NCBI RefSeq assembly: GCF_002834385.1
Contig: NZ_PITQ01000001.1
Location: forward strand, 496,001 to 560,000
Source of the DNA: Rahnella sp. AA
GTDB taxonomy: Bacteria; Pseudomonadota; Gammaproteobacteria; Enterobacterales; Enterobacteriaceae
Reading direction: 5' to 3'
Length of the DNA: 64,000 bases
In this document: positions 1 to 10,114 of the stretch, in pieces
Position numbering within the stretch: the stretch's first letter is position 1
Layout: every line of letters starts with the position of its first letter
Notes under the pieces: generated by a model
The model's database searches: none
Told to the model about the DNA's origin: nothing
The model's input: only the letters and a program-made list of their open reading frames with translations
Position numbers and translations under genes: made by a program

Positions 1-43
1 TTTATGCCGCCGACGGCTAATAACAGGGTTATCCGAACTGGGT

Positions 44-763
44 TTATCCGTTAAGTGTTTTCGTGACCAGCGGTAATCGTTCTGTGAGGCGGATACCCTC
101 AGCAGAAAGTTCAGCACCGTAGCACATCACTTCTACACCTTTTTTCTGAACCTGCGTCAGCAATTCTGTGTAACGGGGATCAATATGGTGTGCAGCGGAC
201 ACGCTTTCAATGCCTGAATGTAAAACAGCGAAGAAAAGTACGGCTCGCTGCCCCTGTTCTGCCATCGACTGTAACTCGCGTAAATGTTTCTGACCGCGCA
301 GTGTGACTGCATCCGGGAAGAAACCCAGCCCGGATTGCAGCAACGTGACAGATTTCACTTCAATATAGCAGTCAGGTTGATTTTCTGCCTGTAACATCAA
401 GTCTATACGGCTATTTTCGGTGCCGTATTTTACTTCTGCGGTCAATTTACTGTAACCGGATAATTCCGCTATACGCCCTTCTTCTATCGCTTCACGAACC
501 AGCTGATTTGCCCGCAGCGTGTTCACGCAAATCCAGTGCTTTTGTTGCGTTTCGGTAAGCTCCCAACTGTGAGCATATTTCCGTTTAGGGTTATCGGATG
601 TGGAATACCAGACGGTATCGCCCGGTGTGGCGCAGCCGGTCATTGCGCCGGTGTTGGCGCAGTGCAGCGTGAGCTCGCGGCCATCGGGGGTGATGACGTC
701 AGCGAGAAAACGTTTGTAACGTTTGATCAGGGTCGCGGGTTGAAGCGCTGGCTCGAAATGCAT
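44..763 (-). CDS. sfsA: Sugar fermentation stimulation protein SfsA
   Basis: Encodes 239 residues, close to the roughly 234 of E. coli SfsA. SfsA is a DNA-binding protein first found through its effect on maltose metabolism; the fold is nuclease-like and its biochemical role is still unclear. Visible family features are the N-terminal OB-like segment ending in NTGAMTGC, the central YIEVKSVTL stretch with its acidic/Lys nuclease-like signature, and [15 protein letters not shown]. The frame stays open to about position 1060, but that extension overlaps thpR and is low-complexity, so the ATG at 763 (MHFEPAL) is taken as the start. It lies 22 nt after thpR on the same strand, so the two are probably cotranscribed, as in E. 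coli. The expected next gene, dksA, is outside the window. Confidence 0.95.
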   Translation of the reverse strand: MHFEPALQPATLIKRYKRFLADVITPDGRELTLHCANTGAMTGCATPGDTVWYSTSDNPKRKYAHSWELTETQQKHWICVNTLRANQLVREAIEEGRIAELSGYSKLTAEVKYGTENSRIDLMLQAENQPDCYIEVKSVTLLQSGLGFFPDAVTLRGQKHLRELQSMAEQGQRAVLFFAVLHSGIESVSAAHHIDPRYTELLTQVQKKGVEVMCYGAELSAEGIRLTERLPLVTKTLNG

Positions 764-785
764 GAGAGTTTCCGTATTAAAAAGT

Positions 786-1328
786 TCAGGTGGCCGGAAC
801 ATCAGCCAGAGGCCAGCTTTGCAGGCAGCGGTAACGGGTTCGCCCGCGTTCATAAGTGGATTCGTACAGACTGAATTCTTCGGCGTCGAGTTGCCAGTTG
901 GGCGTGGCGGGCGGGATCGCCACCGGCCGCGTGGCGCTGCGGTACAGCGATACGTGCGGATGAAACGGCAGCGTACTTTGGTGGCAACCGTTGCGGGCGG
1001 CGTGAGAACGCAGCACGGAAGCCAGCTGCAGCAGCGCATTCGGCGCGCGTTTCGTGCCAATCCATACCACCCCGGAACCCGGCCAGTGGCCGATATCGTC
1101 CAGACACAGGCTGAATTTCTGCGCCTGAATACGTCCGGCCACGCGGGTCAGCGCCTCTGCCTTGAGCTCGCTGATTTCGCCCAGAAACGCCAGCGTAATG
1201 TGCAGGTTTGCCGCCGCGACGGGGCGGCCGGTGTCCTGGGGGAAATTATCGGCACGCCATTTGATAACCTGCTTTTGCAACTTTGCAGGTAACGATAAAG
1301 CAAAAAACAGGCGGCGCTCGACAGACAT
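786..1328 (-). CDS. thpR: RNA 2',3'-cyclic phosphodiesterase (2H family, LigT/ThpR)
   Basis: A 2H phosphoesterase that hydrolyses 2',3'-cyclic phosphodiester ends of RNA to 2'-phosphomonoesters and can ligate tRNA halves with a 2'-5' bond in vitro. Both catalytic motifs are visible: HITL near residue 44 and HVSL near residue 125. The protein is about 180 residues (E. coli ThpR 176). The ATG at 1328 (MSVERRLFF) is preferred because AGGA lies at ideal distance and it matches the E. coli N-terminus; an ATG six bases upstream at 1334 is also in frame. It is divergent from hrpB across about 80 bp and precedes sfsA in a likely two-gene operon. Confidence 0.93.
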   Translation of the reverse strand: MSVERRLFFALSLPAKLQKQVIKWRADNFPQDTGRPVAAANLHITLAFLGEISELKAEALTRVAGRIQAQKFSLCLDDIGHWPGSGVVWIGTKRAPNALLQLASVLRSHAARNGCHQSTLPFHPHVSLYRSATRPVAIPPATPNWQLDAEEFSLYESTYERGRTRYRCLQSWPLADVPAT

Positions 1329-1409
1329 ATTCATTCCTGGTTGAAAAAATCACGACATACCGGATCTGGCGCTAAATGCTACAATGCCCGCCGTTTAAAG
1401 TTAACTCTC

Positions 1410-3866
1410 ATGGAGAATTCATTGTCTTCTTTGCCGGTCAGCGCCGTACTTGAACCGCTTTTAATCGCCCTTAAGCAGGCACCGCAAGTGTTACTGCTCG
1501 CGCCGACCGGTGCCGGTAAATCGACCTGGCTGCCGTTGCAGTTGCTCAAACAGGGCAATCTGCCGGGGAAAATTCTGTTGCTGGAACCGCGTCGTCTGGC
1601 GGCCAAAAATGTCGCTTTCCGTCTGGCACAGCAGTTGGGCGAAACGCCTGGGCAAACCGTCGGTTACCGTATGCGTGCCGAAAGCAAAACCAGCGCGGCG
1701 ACGCGGCTTGAAGTCGTGACCGAAGGCATTCTCACCCGTATGGTGCAGGCAGATCCTGAACTGACCGGCGTTTCGCTGGTGATCCTCGATGAATTCCATG
1801 AGCGCAGTTTGCAGGCCGATCTGGCGCTGGCGCTGCTGCTCGATGTGCAAAATGCGCTGCGCGATGATCTGAAATTGCTGATCATGTCCGCGACGCTCGA
1901 CAATCTGCGTTTGTCGCCGCTGCTGCCCGACGCACCGGTGATCGTCTCCGAAGGCCGCAGTTTTCCGGTTGACCGGCAGTATCTTTCCCTCGCCACCCAC
2001 GAACGGCTGGACGAAGGCGTAGCCCGTGTGGTCAGCCGCCTGATGAGTGAAAATCACGGCTCAATGCTGCTGTTTTTGCCCGGCGTTGCTGAAATTACCC
2101 GCGTACAAAATTTGCTTTCGGGCAGGGTGGCAGACGATGTCGATCTCTGCCCGCTTTACGGCGCGCTCTCTTTAGAGCAGCAGCAAAAAGCCATTCAGCC
2201 TTCACCCGCCGGACGTCGCAAAATCGTGCTGGCGACCAATATTGCGGAAACCAGCCTGACCATTGAAGGTATCCGGCTGGTGGTCGACAGCGGTCTGGAA
2301 CGCAGCGCGCAGTTTGACCCGCGCAGCGGCCTGACGCGTCTCGTTACGCAGCGTATCAGCCAGGCGTCCATGACCCAGCGCGCAGGCCGCGCAGGGCGTC
2401 TTGAGCCGGGATTGTGCTGGCATCTTTTCAGTAAAGAGCAGGCGGAACGCGCCAGTGCGCAGGCAGAGGCAGAAATCCTGCAAAGCGATCTGAGCAGTTT
2501 CTGGCTGGAGTTGTTGCAGTGGGGTTGTCAGGATCCGGCGCAGCTTCAGTGGCTTGATACACCGCCCGCGGCGGCGTTGTCGGCGGCAAAACACCTTTTA
2601 CATCAGCTTGGCGCGACCGACGCGCAGGGCAAACTCACCGCAGCCGGGCAGCGCATGGCGCAACTCGGTTGCGAACCGCGGCTGGCGGCGATGCTCATTT
2701 CTGCGGCGCAACAAAGCCCGGATGCGCTGGCGACGGCGGCGCGGCTGGCGGCCATGCTCGAGGAACCGCCACGCGGCGGATTACCGGATATCGATTACTG
2801 GTTCAGCCGTCCGCAGGGCAACTGGCAGCGGCGCGCAAAACAGCTGGCGCAGCGCACCGGCGGGAAAAACGGTGATGCCGATGCATCTCTCGCGCCGTGG
2901 CTGCTGGCGCAGGCCTTCAGCGACCGTATTGCCCAGCGGCGCGGCGAAGATGGCCGTTATCTGCTGGCGAACGGGCTGGGTGCGTCTTTGCCGCAGGACG
3001 ACGGATTAACCCGCGCGCCGTGGCTGGTTGCGCCGCAATTATTACAGGGAAACAACAGCCCGGACGCCCGTATTTTGCTGGCGATTTCGCTGGATATCGC
3101 GCAACTGCCTGTGCGGTTGCCGGACGTTGTGAAAGAGCAGACTGCGGTCGAATGGGATGACGAAAAGGGCACCCTGCGCGCATGGCGGCGCTGGCAAATC
3201 GGGCGTCTGGTGCTGAAAGCGAATCCTTTGGCAAAACCGGAAGATGCCGAGCTGCAACAGGCGCTGATCGACTGGATCCGCATGCAGGGTTTGCAGGCGC
3301 TGACCTGGTCGGTGGCCGCCGAACAATTGCGGTTGCGCCTGACCTGTGCGGCAAAATGGCTGCCGGAGGCTGACTGGCCTGCGATGGATGACGAGGCTCT
3401 GCTCGACGGGCTGGAAAGCTGGCTACAGCCTTCTTTACAGGGTGTACGTTCGTTAAAATCGTTGCATCAGGTTGATTTGCATGATGCCTTATTAAGGCTA
3501 TGCGACTGGCAACAGCGTCAGCGTCTTGACACCGCTTTGCCGACACATTACACCGTGCCGACTGGCAGTCGTCTGCCGATCCGCTATCATGCTGACCAGC
3601 CACCGGCGCTTTCGGTACGGATGCAGGAAATGTTCGGTGAGCAGCGCAGCCCGCAACTGGCCGAAGGGCGCATCAGCGTTGTGCTGGAGCTATTGTCACC
3701 CGCGCAGCGCCCGCTACAGATTACCGCCGATCTTGCGGCATTCTGGCAGGGTTCGTACCGTGAAGTGCAAAAAGAAATGAAAGGACGTTATCCGAAACAT
3801 CCCTGGCCGGATAATCCGGCAGAGGCCATACCGACGCGCCGGACCAAAAAACATTCAGCGCAATGA
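1410..3866 (+). CDS. hrpB: ATP-dependent RNA helicase HrpB (DEAH family)
   Basis: A superfamily 2 DExH RNA helicase resembling E. coli HrpB (809 residues) nearly end to end. Visible in order: motif I APTGAGKST, motif Ia LEPRRLAA, motif II LDEFHERS (DEFH form), motif III MSATLDN, motif V ATNIAETSLTIEG, motif VI QRAGRAGRLEPG, then the HrpB-specific C-terminal region ending KEMKGRYPKHPWP and a basic tail. The cellular role is poorly defined. The frame is open from 1341. Similarity to E. coli begins at SSLPV, whose preceding codon is a TTG at 1422 with GGAG six bases upstream, so TTG at 1422 is a serious alternative to the ATG at 1410 chosen here. Divergent from thpR. Confidence 0.95.
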   Translation: MENSLSSLPVSAVLEPLLIALKQAPQVLLLAPTGAGKSTWLPLQLLKQGNLPGKILLLEPRRLAAKNVAFRLAQQLGETPGQTVGYRMRAESKTSAATRLEVVTEGILTRMVQADPELTGVSLVILDEFHERSLQADLALALLLDVQNALRDDLKLLIMSATLDNLRLSPLLPDAPVIVSEGRSFPVDRQYLSLATHERLDEGVARVVSRLMSENHGSMLLFLPGVAEITRVQNLLSGRVADDVDLCPLYGALSLEQQQKAIQPSPAGRRKIVLATNIAETSLTIEGIRLVVDSGLERSAQFDPRSGLTRLVTQRISQASMTQRAGRAGRLEPGLCWHLFSKEQAERASAQAEAEILQSDLSSFWLELLQWGCQDPAQLQWLDTPPAAALSAAKHLLHQLGATDAQGKLTAAGQRMAQLGCEPRLAAMLISAAQQSPDALATAARLAAMLEEPPRGGLPDIDYWFSRPQGNWQRRAKQLAQRTGGKNGDADASLAPWLLAQAFSDRIAQRRGEDGRYLLANGLGASLPQDDGLTRAPWLVAPQLLQGNNSPDARILLAISLDIAQLPVRLPDVVKEQTAVEWDDEKGTLRAWRRWQIGRLVLKANPLAKPEDAELQQALIDWIRMQGLQALTWSVAAEQLRLRLTCAAKWLPEADWPAMDDEALLDGLESWLQPSLQGVRSLKSLHQVDLHDALLRLCDWQQRQRLDTALPTHYTVPTGSRLPIRYHADQPPALSVRMQEMFGEQRSPQLAEGRISVVLELLSPAQRPLQITADLAAFWQGSYREVQKEMKGRYPKHPWPDNPAEAIPTRRTKKHSAQ

Positions 3867-4070
3867 CGAAATGTGCAGGAAAAGAACAATTTTTCAGACA
3901 TTTCTTCTGGGCGAAAACCAAAGCGGGGCACAGAGTAAGCGCCTTGCTGCCCGGACTTCGGGCTATATAAAGTATCTGTATGAAATCGATATGAAAATGA
4001 CTCAGAAAAATAGAATCATTATGCAAAAACACTCTATGACGAACACAGCAGCACGTTGGGAGAATGACTA

Positions 4071-6698
4071 ATGTCTGGCGATGATCGCGAGCCAATAGGC
4101 CGTAAAGGTAAACCCGCCGCACGCAAACCTGCGCGGGCTCGTCCGGTTCGCCGTAGCCGCCGGGAAGACGACTACGACGAGTACGAAGAAGAAATCGATG
4201 ACGAGTATGAGAATGACGATGATGACGAAGAAGAACGGGGTTCTCGCATGAGCCGCAAAGCACCGCCGCGCAAAGCGAAAAAAGGTGGTAAGAAGAGCCT
4301 GAAACGCCGTCTGTTCTGGTTGCTGTTCAAACTGTTTATCGTTTTCGCCATTCTGCTTGCGATTTATGGTTGGTATCTCAACAAGCAAATTCACGATCGT
4401 ATTGATGGTGGCAAAGTCTGGCAGTTGCCTGCGGCGGTGTATGGCCGTCAGGTTAACCTTGAGCCGGATATGCAGATCAACAAAGCCGAAATGGTCGGAT
4501 TGCTTGAAGGCACACAGTATCGGGAAGTGACGCGTATTACCCGCCCTGGCGAGTTTACGGTTCATGCAAACTATATCGATTTGCTGCGCCGTCCGTTTGA
4601 TTTCCCGGAAGGTAAAGAAGAGCAGGTGAATGCCCGTCTGATGTTTGACGGCAATTCACTTTCAGAAATTAAGAACCTGGATAATCAGCGTGATTTCGGG
4701 CTGTTCCGCCTGGATCCGCGGTTGATCACCATGCTGCAGGCTTCTAATGCTAACGGTGAGCAGCGCCTGTTCGTGCCGCGTTCCGGTTTCCCGGACTTGC
4801 TGGTAGATACGCTGCTGGCAACGGAAGACCGTCATTTCTATGAGCATGACGGGATTAACTTCTATTCCATCGGCCGTGCGGTGGTGGCGAACCTGACGGC
4901 AGGTCATGCGGTGCAGGGCGGTTCTACGCTGACTCAGCAGTTGGTCAAAAACCTGTTCCTGACCAATGAACGTTCCCTGAGCCGTAAAGCGCGCGAAGCG
5001 ATCATGGCAATCCTGCTGGATGCGGATTACAGCAAGGATCGCATTCTTGAGCTGTACCTGAATGAAGTATATCTCGGCCAGAGCGGCTCTGATCAGATCC
5101 GGGGCTTCCCGCTGGCGAGCCTTTATTACTTTGGCCGTCCGGTGAACGAGCTGAGTTTGGATCAGCAGGCTTTGCTGGTGGGTATGGTCAAAGGGGCTTC
5201 GCTGTACAACCCGTGGCGTAACCCGGAAATGGCGCTACAACGCCGTAATCTGGTGCTGCGTTTGCTGGTTGAACAGAAAGTTATCGATCAGGAACTGTAT
5301 GACATGCTGAGTGCCCGTCCGCTCGGTGTACAGCCAAAAGGCGGGGTGATTTCACCACAGCCGGCGTTCATGCAGATGGTGCGTCAGGAGCTGCAGGCCA
5401 AACTTGGCGACAAAGTGCAGGACATGTCCGGGGTGAAAATTTTCACCACGCTGGATCCGGTTTCTCAGGACGCAGCGGAAAAAGCGGTCGAAGAAGGTAT
5501 TCCGTTACTGCGTAAGAAAAGCGGTCTGAACGATATCGAAACCGCGATGGTGGTGGTTGACCGCTATACCGGTGAAGTGCGTGCGATGGTCGGCGGAGCG
5601 GAAACGCAGTTTGCCGGTTTTAACCGCGCCATGCAGGCACGGCGTCAGGTCGGTTCTCTGGCGAAACCGGCGACGTATCTGACGGCGCTGTCCCAGCCGG
5701 ATAAATACCGCCTGAACACCATTCTCGCCGACCAGCCGCTGACGCTGAAACTGGCGAACGGCCAGACATGGTCACCGAAAAACGATGACCATCAGTTCCG
5801 TGGTCAGGTTCTGCTGGTGGATGCGCTGGCGCGTTCCATGAACGTTCCGACCGTTAACCTCGGTATGGCGGTGGGCCTCGATAACATCACCAAAACGCTG
5901 ATTGATTTGGGGATCCCGAAAGAATCCCTGAACCAGACGCCGTCAATGCTGCTGGGTGCTATCGCACTGACGCCGATGGAAGTGGCGCAGGAATACCAGA
6001 CCATTGCCAGCGGCGGCAACAAAGCGCCATTGTCAGCGGTGCGTTCGGTCATTGCGGAAGACGGCACGGTCTTGTACCAGAGCTTCCCGCAGGCAGTACG
6101 CGTTATTCCTCCTCAGGCCGCTTATCTGACGTTGTACGCAATGCAGCAGGTGGTGCAGGAAGGGACATCGCGCGCGCTGGCCAACAAATTCCCGAAACTG
6201 CATCTGGCGGCGAAAACCGGGACATCGAACGAACTGCGTGACAGCTGGTTTGCCGGGATCGACGGTAATCAGGTGGCGATCACCTGGGTTGGCCGTGATA
6301 ACAACGGCCCGTCGAAGCTGTGGGGATCAACCGGTGCGCTGGTGCTGTATGGCCGCTATCTGGAAAACGGCACGCCTCAGCCGCTGGATCTGCAAATGCC
6401 GGAAGGTATCAGCCCGATGAATATCGACGGCGCCGGTAACTTTGTGTGTGGCGGCGGCGGTATGTTGGGCGGTGGCACCGTGCGTTCAATCCCGGTCTGG
6501 ACCGATTCACCGGATGCCATGTGTCAGGCTTCTGTTAGCGCGGTTCAGCAGCAGCAACAGCAGCAGATTCAACAGCAACAACAACAGCAGCCTCAGGGAC
6601 AGCAGCAACAACAACCTCAGGCGCAGGACGACAAGAACAAGAAAGACAGCAACGGTGTTGCCGGTTGGATCAAAGATATGTTTGGTTCCGGCAACTGA
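4071..6698 (+). CDS. mrcB: Bifunctional penicillin-binding protein 1b (glycosyltransferase/transpeptidase)
   Basis: A class A PBP that polymerises lipid II and cross-links peptidoglycan at the inner membrane, working with the outer-membrane activator LpoB. Layout: a cytoplasmic N-terminus with a run of Asp/Glu, one membrane helix near residues 83-105, a UB2H-like region, the glycosyltransferase domain with catalytic Glu252 in [12 protein letters not shown] and GGSTLTQQ, and the transpeptidase domain with Ser529 in GSLAKP, SMN, and KTGT at Lys715. An internal ATG at residue 60 matches the start of the short gamma form known in E. coli. The C-terminus holds a long glutamine-rich tail before the conserved [11 protein letters not shown], making it 875 residues against 844 in E. 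coli. GGGAG lies shortly before the ATG. Confidence 0.97.
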   Translation: MSGDDREPIGRKGKPAARKPARARPVRRSRREDDYDEYEEEIDDEYENDDDDEEERGSRMSRKAPPRKAKKGGKKSLKRRLFWLLFKLFIVFAILLAIYGWYLNKQIHDRIDGGKVWQLPAAVYGRQVNLEPDMQINKAEMVGLLEGTQYREVTRITRPGEFTVHANYIDLLRRPFDFPEGKEEQVNARLMFDGNSLSEIKNLDNQRDFGLFRLDPRLITMLQASNANGEQRLFVPRSGFPDLLVDTLLATEDRHFYEHDGINFYSIGRAVVANLTAGHAVQGGSTLTQQLVKNLFLTNERSLSRKAREAIMAILLDADYSKDRILELYLNEVYLGQSGSDQIRGFPLASLYYFGRPVNELSLDQQALLVGMVKGASLYNPWRNPEMALQRRNLVLRLLVEQKVIDQELYDMLSARPLGVQPKGGVISPQPAFMQMVRQELQAKLGDKVQDMSGVKIFTTLDPVSQDAAEKAVEEGIPLLRKKSGLNDIETAMVVVDRYTGEVRAMVGGAETQFAGFNRAMQARRQVGSLAKPATYLTALSQPDKYRLNTILADQPLTLKLANGQTWSPKNDDHQFRGQVLLVDALARSMNVPTVNLGMAVGLDNITKTLIDLGIPKESLNQTPSMLLGAIALTPMEVAQEYQTIASGGNKAPLSAVRSVIAEDGTVLYQSFPQAVRVIPPQAAYLTLYAMQQVVQEGTSRALANKFPKLHLAAKTGTSNELRDSWFAGIDGNQVAITWVGRDNNGPSKLWGSTGALVLYGRYLENGTPQPLDLQMPEGISPMNIDGAGNFVCGGGGMLGGGTVRSIPVWTDSPDAMCQASVSAVQQQQQQQIQQQQQQQPQGQQQQQPQAQDDKNKKDSNGVAGWIKDMFGSGN

Positions 6699-6721
6699 TA
6701 ACTGTTTGATTCAATAAACGT

Positions 6722-6752
6722 AAAAAGGCGCAATGAGAGTTGCGCCTTTTTT
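6722..6752 (+). terminator. Rho-independent terminator after mrcB
   Basis: A perfect GGCGCAA/TTGCGCC stem with a six-base loop, extended by A:T pairs and followed by a run of six T. It starts 24 nt after the mrcB stop and separates mrcB from fhuA. Confidence 0.9.
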
Positions 6753-6941
6753 ATTTGTCATACTTAACTCAAATTTCATCGTGCGACGTTACATTCCCCG
6801 CAAGCGTATTACATCCGCTACCGTTTAATTCATAAGCATTTTTACCCATACTTAACATGGGGATGCTTTTTATTCATTCAGCCAGTCTATGTGTTAAATA
6901 GTGTTGCAGGCGGGCAAGCATTGCGCATAATATGCGACGGT

Positions 6942-6960
6942 CATAATAATAATTATCGTT
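6942..6960. promoter_or_regulatory. Candidate Fur box upstream of fhuA
   Basis: CATAATAATAATTATCGTT matches 13 of 19 positions of the classical Fur consensus and lies about 33 nt before the fhuA start, where iron-dependent repression of the ferrichrome operon is expected. Binding is inferred, not shown. Confidence 0.55.
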
Positions 6961-6992
6961 TACATTCCCATTACCACTCCAGAGATAATGCA

Positions 6993-9221
6993 ATGGCTTT
7001 TCAATGCTCGCTTTCAAACTCAGTCCAAAAAGGCGCATTTAAGCGCCGGACGCTCGCATTAACCATTACCGCCGTTCTGAGCTCCACCGCGTTTTACGCA
7101 GGTGCAGCAACCACAGCAACCGCGAAAGAAGATACGATTAATGTTACCAGTTCGGCATCTGCTCAAGCCGGGCAAGAATCTGCATGGGGCCCTGCGGCGA
7201 CCATCGCGGCAAAACACAGTGCAACCGGGACAAAAACCGATACGCCACTGGTGAAAACCCCGCAGTCTGTTTCCGTGGTCACCCGCGAAGAAATGGACAT
7301 GAAGCAGCCTGTGACGGTCAAAGAAGCTCTGGGTTATACGCCGGGTGTCTTCGCCAGTCGTGGCAGTTCCAACACCATCGATGCTATGGCAATCCGTGGC
7401 TTCACCTCTGTGAATACCAACCAGTATCTCGACGGTATCAAACTTCAGGGTGATAACTATTCTGAAGTGTCGATGGATCCGTACATGCTTGAGCGTGTTG
7501 AAGTGCTGCGCGGGCCGTCTTCCGTTTTGTACGGTAAAAGCAACCCGGGCGGCGTTGTCAGCATGGTCAGCAAGCGCCCGACCACTGAACCTCTCAAAGA
7601 AGTGCAGTTCAAAATGGGTACGGATAACCTGTACCAGACCGGTTTCGATTTCAGCGATGCCATCGACGATGCGGGCGTGTATTCCTACCGTCTGACCGGT
7701 GTGGCACGTAGTCAGGATACGCAGCAGGAAATGGCGAAAGAAAAACGCTATTCCATTGCTCCGTCTTTCTCATGGCGTCCTGATGATAAAACTGATTTCA
7801 CCTTCCTGAGCAATTTCCAGAACGATCCGGATGCGGGTTACTACGGATGGTTGCCACGTGAAGGCACCGTTGTGCCGTATTACGACGCCAATGGTAAAGC
7901 GCATAAACTGCCGACAGATTTCAACGAGGGCGAAGCGGGTAACCGCATGTCCCGTACTCAGAAAATGGTCGGTTATAGCTTTGCGCACGAATTCAGTGAT
8001 ACCTGGACCGTGCGTCAGAACCTGCGTTACACCAAACTCGATACGGAATATAAATCGGTTTACGGCTTCGGCTACCTCGGCAACGGCAACATTACGCGCA
8101 GCTATGTTCAGTCCAAAGAGAAGCTGGCGAACTTTGATGTCGATACGCAGGCACAAGCTAAATTCGGTACCGGTGATGTCGATCACACCGTGCTGATGGG
8201 TGTCGATTATATGCGTATGCGTAACGATATTGATGCAGATTACGGTAGCGCAAGTAATCTGAATCTGGCGAATCCGCAGTACGGTAACGGCAATGTCTCG
8301 CTGTATTTCCCGTATGAGATCCTCAACCGTCAGGAACAAACGGGCCTGTACGTGCAGGATCAGGCGGAATGGAACCAGTGGATCCTGACTCTCGGTGGCC
8401 GCTATGATTTCGCGAAAAGCTCAACCTTTACGCGTTCAAGCAATACCTCTGCGCAGATCAACAATGAGCAGTTCACCTGGCGTGGTGGCTTGAACTACCT
8501 GTTCGACAACGGTATTTCTCCGTACTTCAGCTACAGCGAATCCTTTGAACCGACTGCCGGAGCGACCAAAGAAGGGAAACCGTTCGATCCTTCAATGGGC
8601 AAACAGTATGAGGCTGGGATCAAATACATCCCGAACGATCGTCCGATCAGCCTGACTGCGGCGGTATACCAGCTGACGAAAGACAAAAACCTGACGGTCA
8701 ATCCTGCTGATGCCGCCTTTAGCGTTCAGTCTGGTGAAATACGTTCGCGTGGTGTGGAACTCGAAGCTAAAGCAGCGATTAACGCCAACATCAACGTGAC
8801 GGCGTCCTACACCTACACAGATGCAAAATACACGCATGACACCAATTTCGAAGGCAAGCGTCCTGTTGAAGTGCCTGCGAATATGGCCTCCCTGTGGGCA
8901 GATTACACCTTCCACGAAACGGCGCTTAGCGGCCTGACAGTAGGCTCCGGTGTGCGTTATGTCGGTGCCAGCTCCAGCTTCTACACAACGAACGGTGTGA
9001 ATGCAGACAAAGCGAATGAAGCATTCAATGTCTCTTCTTACACACTGGTGGATGCAACGGTGAAATACGATCTGGGTCGTTTCGGCCTGCCGGGTTCTTC
9101 TGTGGGCGTGAACATCAACAACTTGCTGGATCGTGAGTACGTTGCCAGCTGCTACCGCGATTACGCCTGCTACTGGGGTTCAGATCGCCAGGTTGTGGCA
9201 ACAGCAACCTTCCGTTTCTAA
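6993..9221 (+). CDS. fhuA: TonB-dependent ferrichrome outer-membrane receptor FhuA
   Basis: A 742-residue outer-membrane receptor (E. coli FhuA 747) that imports hydroxamate siderophores using TonB energy. Visible in order: a basic N-terminus and signal peptide ending around AFYAGAA; a TonB-box-like EDTINVTSS; the plug domain with KTPQSVSVVTREEM, a DAMAIRGF segment and ERVEVLRGPSSVLYG; then a 22-strand-type barrel ending in the aromatic TATFRF typical of porin insertion. The frame is open to 6891, but the ATG at 6993 (MAFQCSL) places the signal peptide correctly. It is the first gene of fhuACDB and sits behind a Fur-box-like sequence. A DYACYWG motif near the C-terminus supplies a cysteine pair. 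Confidence 0.94.
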   Translation: MAFQCSLSNSVQKGAFKRRTLALTITAVLSSTAFYAGAATTATAKEDTINVTSSASAQAGQESAWGPAATIAAKHSATGTKTDTPLVKTPQSVSVVTREEMDMKQPVTVKEALGYTPGVFASRGSSNTIDAMAIRGFTSVNTNQYLDGIKLQGDNYSEVSMDPYMLERVEVLRGPSSVLYGKSNPGGVVSMVSKRPTTEPLKEVQFKMGTDNLYQTGFDFSDAIDDAGVYSYRLTGVARSQDTQQEMAKEKRYSIAPSFSWRPDDKTDFTFLSNFQNDPDAGYYGWLPREGTVVPYYDANGKAHKLPTDFNEGEAGNRMSRTQKMVGYSFAHEFSDTWTVRQNLRYTKLDTEYKSVYGFGYLGNGNITRSYVQSKEKLANFDVDTQAQAKFGTGDVDHTVLMGVDYMRMRNDIDADYGSASNLNLANPQYGNGNVSLYFPYEILNRQEQTGLYVQDQAEWNQWILTLGGRYDFAKSSTFTRSSNTSAQINNEQFTWRGGLNYLFDNGISPYFSYSESFEPTAGATKEGKPFDPSMGKQYEAGIKYIPNDRPISLTAAVYQLTKDKNLTVNPADAAFSVQSGEIRSRGVELEAKAAINANINVTASYTYTDAKYTHDTNFEGKRPVEVPANMASLWADYTFHETALSGLTVGSGVRYVGASSSFYTTNGVNADKANEAFNVSSYTLVDATVKYDLGRFGLPGSSVGVNINNLLDREYVASCYRDYACYWGSDRQVVATATFRF

Positions 9222-9241
9222 AAGTTTTAAGCAGTTAAATC

Positions 9242-9262
9242 CGGGCACGCTGGTCGTGCCCG
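9242..9262 (+). terminator. Hairpin between fhuA and fhuC
   Basis: An 8-bp perfect stem (CGGGCACG/CGTGCCCG) with a five-base loop, followed by only TTT. It starts about 20 nt after the fhuA stop. It may attenuate transcription or protect the fhuA mRNA 3' end, giving more receptor than transporter. A full terminator is unlikely because the T tract is short. Confidence 0.5.
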
Positions 9263-9300
9263 TTTCCTATTCACGTCCGGACGTCAACGTAGAAAATCCT

Positions 9301-10113
9301 ATGCCTGATAACAACGTACACCCGTCTTCGTCGCTGCCTGACAGCGTCTTTCGCCTGCAAGATGTCAGCTTTTCAGTGCCGGGGCGAACGTTGCTCGCGC
9401 CGCTGTCGCTGACCTTCCCGCAAGGAAAAGTGTGCGGGCTGATTGGCCATAACGGCTCCGGGAAATCGACGTTGTTAAAAATGCTGGGGCGACATCAACC
9501 GGCGACGTCCGGAACGATTTATCTGAATGAAACGCCGCTGGCCCAGTGGGACAGCAAAGCGTTTGCGCGTCAGGTGGCGTATCTGCCGCAGCAACTTCCG
9601 GCCGCAGAAGGCATGACGGTGCAGGAACTGGTGGCGATTGGCCGCTATCCGTGGCACGGCGCGTTGGGGCGTTTTAAACATCAGGACAAAGAAAAAGTCG
9701 AAGAAGCCATTGCGCTGGTGGGCCTGAAACCGTTCGCCCAGCGTCTGGTCGACAGTCTCTCCGGCGGCGAGCGTCAGCGTGCGTGGCTGGCGATGATGGT
9801 CGCACAGGACAGCCGTTGCCTGTTGCTCGACGAACCGACTTCCGCGCTGGATATCGCGCATCAGAAAGATGTGCTGGCGTTGATCCAGCGCCTGAGCCGT
9901 GAGAAAGGCTTAACCGTGATCGCGGTATTACATGATCTGAATATGGCAGCGCGTTACTGCGATGAGCTGATGGCATTACGCGGCGGTGAGATGATCGCGC
10001 AGGGCGCGCCGGAAGACATGATGCGCGGTGACGTGCTTGAACAAATTTATGGTATTCCGATGGGCATCCTTCCGCATCCTGCGGGTGGTGCGCCGGTAAG
10101 CTTCGTATACTGA
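9301..10113 (+). CDS. fhuC: Ferrichrome ABC transporter ATP-binding protein FhuC
   Basis: The ATPase that powers import of ferric hydroxamates through FhuB, peripheral to the inner membrane. Visible: Walker A GHNGSGKST, Q-loop region YLPQQLPAAEG, signature LSGGERQR, Walker B CLLLDEPTSALD and switch His in VLHDLN. At 270 residues it fits E. coli FhuC (265). The ATG at 9301 (MPDNNVHP) is chosen; the open frame extends back into fhuA, but those residues are fhuA read in another frame. Its stop lies one base before fhuD. Confidence 0.95.
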   Translation: MPDNNVHPSSSLPDSVFRLQDVSFSVPGRTLLAPLSLTFPQGKVCGLIGHNGSGKSTLLKMLGRHQPATSGTIYLNETPLAQWDSKAFARQVAYLPQQLPAAEGMTVQELVAIGRYPWHGALGRFKHQDKEKVEEAIALVGLKPFAQRLVDSLSGGERQRAWLAMMVAQDSRCLLLDEPTSALDIAHQKDVLALIQRLSREKGLTVIAVLHDLNMAARYCDELMALRGGEMIAQGAPEDMMRGDVLEQIYGIPMGILPHPAGGAPVSFVY

Positions 10114-10114
10114 T

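Noticed and set aside
764..1060. N-terminal extension of sfsA to 1060
   Set aside because: The frame lies antiparallel to thpR codon patterns and gives an Arg/Cys/Pro-rich leader. SfsA similarity begins exactly at the ATG at 763.
3871..4071. 66-codon open frame between hrpB and mrcB
   Set aside because: No ribosome-binding site, no known similarity and random-looking composition; it is the mrcB upstream region.
4150..4250. Acidic stretch of mrcB as a frameshift
   Set aside because: E. coli PBP1b has a similar Asp/Glu-rich cytoplasmic segment at this place.
6540..6640. CAG/CAA repeats as a recombination or CRISPR-like array
   Set aside because: Simple glutamine codon repeat within mrcB, in frame; no regular spacers.
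9133..9300. N-terminal extension of fhuC
   Set aside because: This is the end of fhuA read in another frame. FhuC proteins start close to the ATG at 9301.
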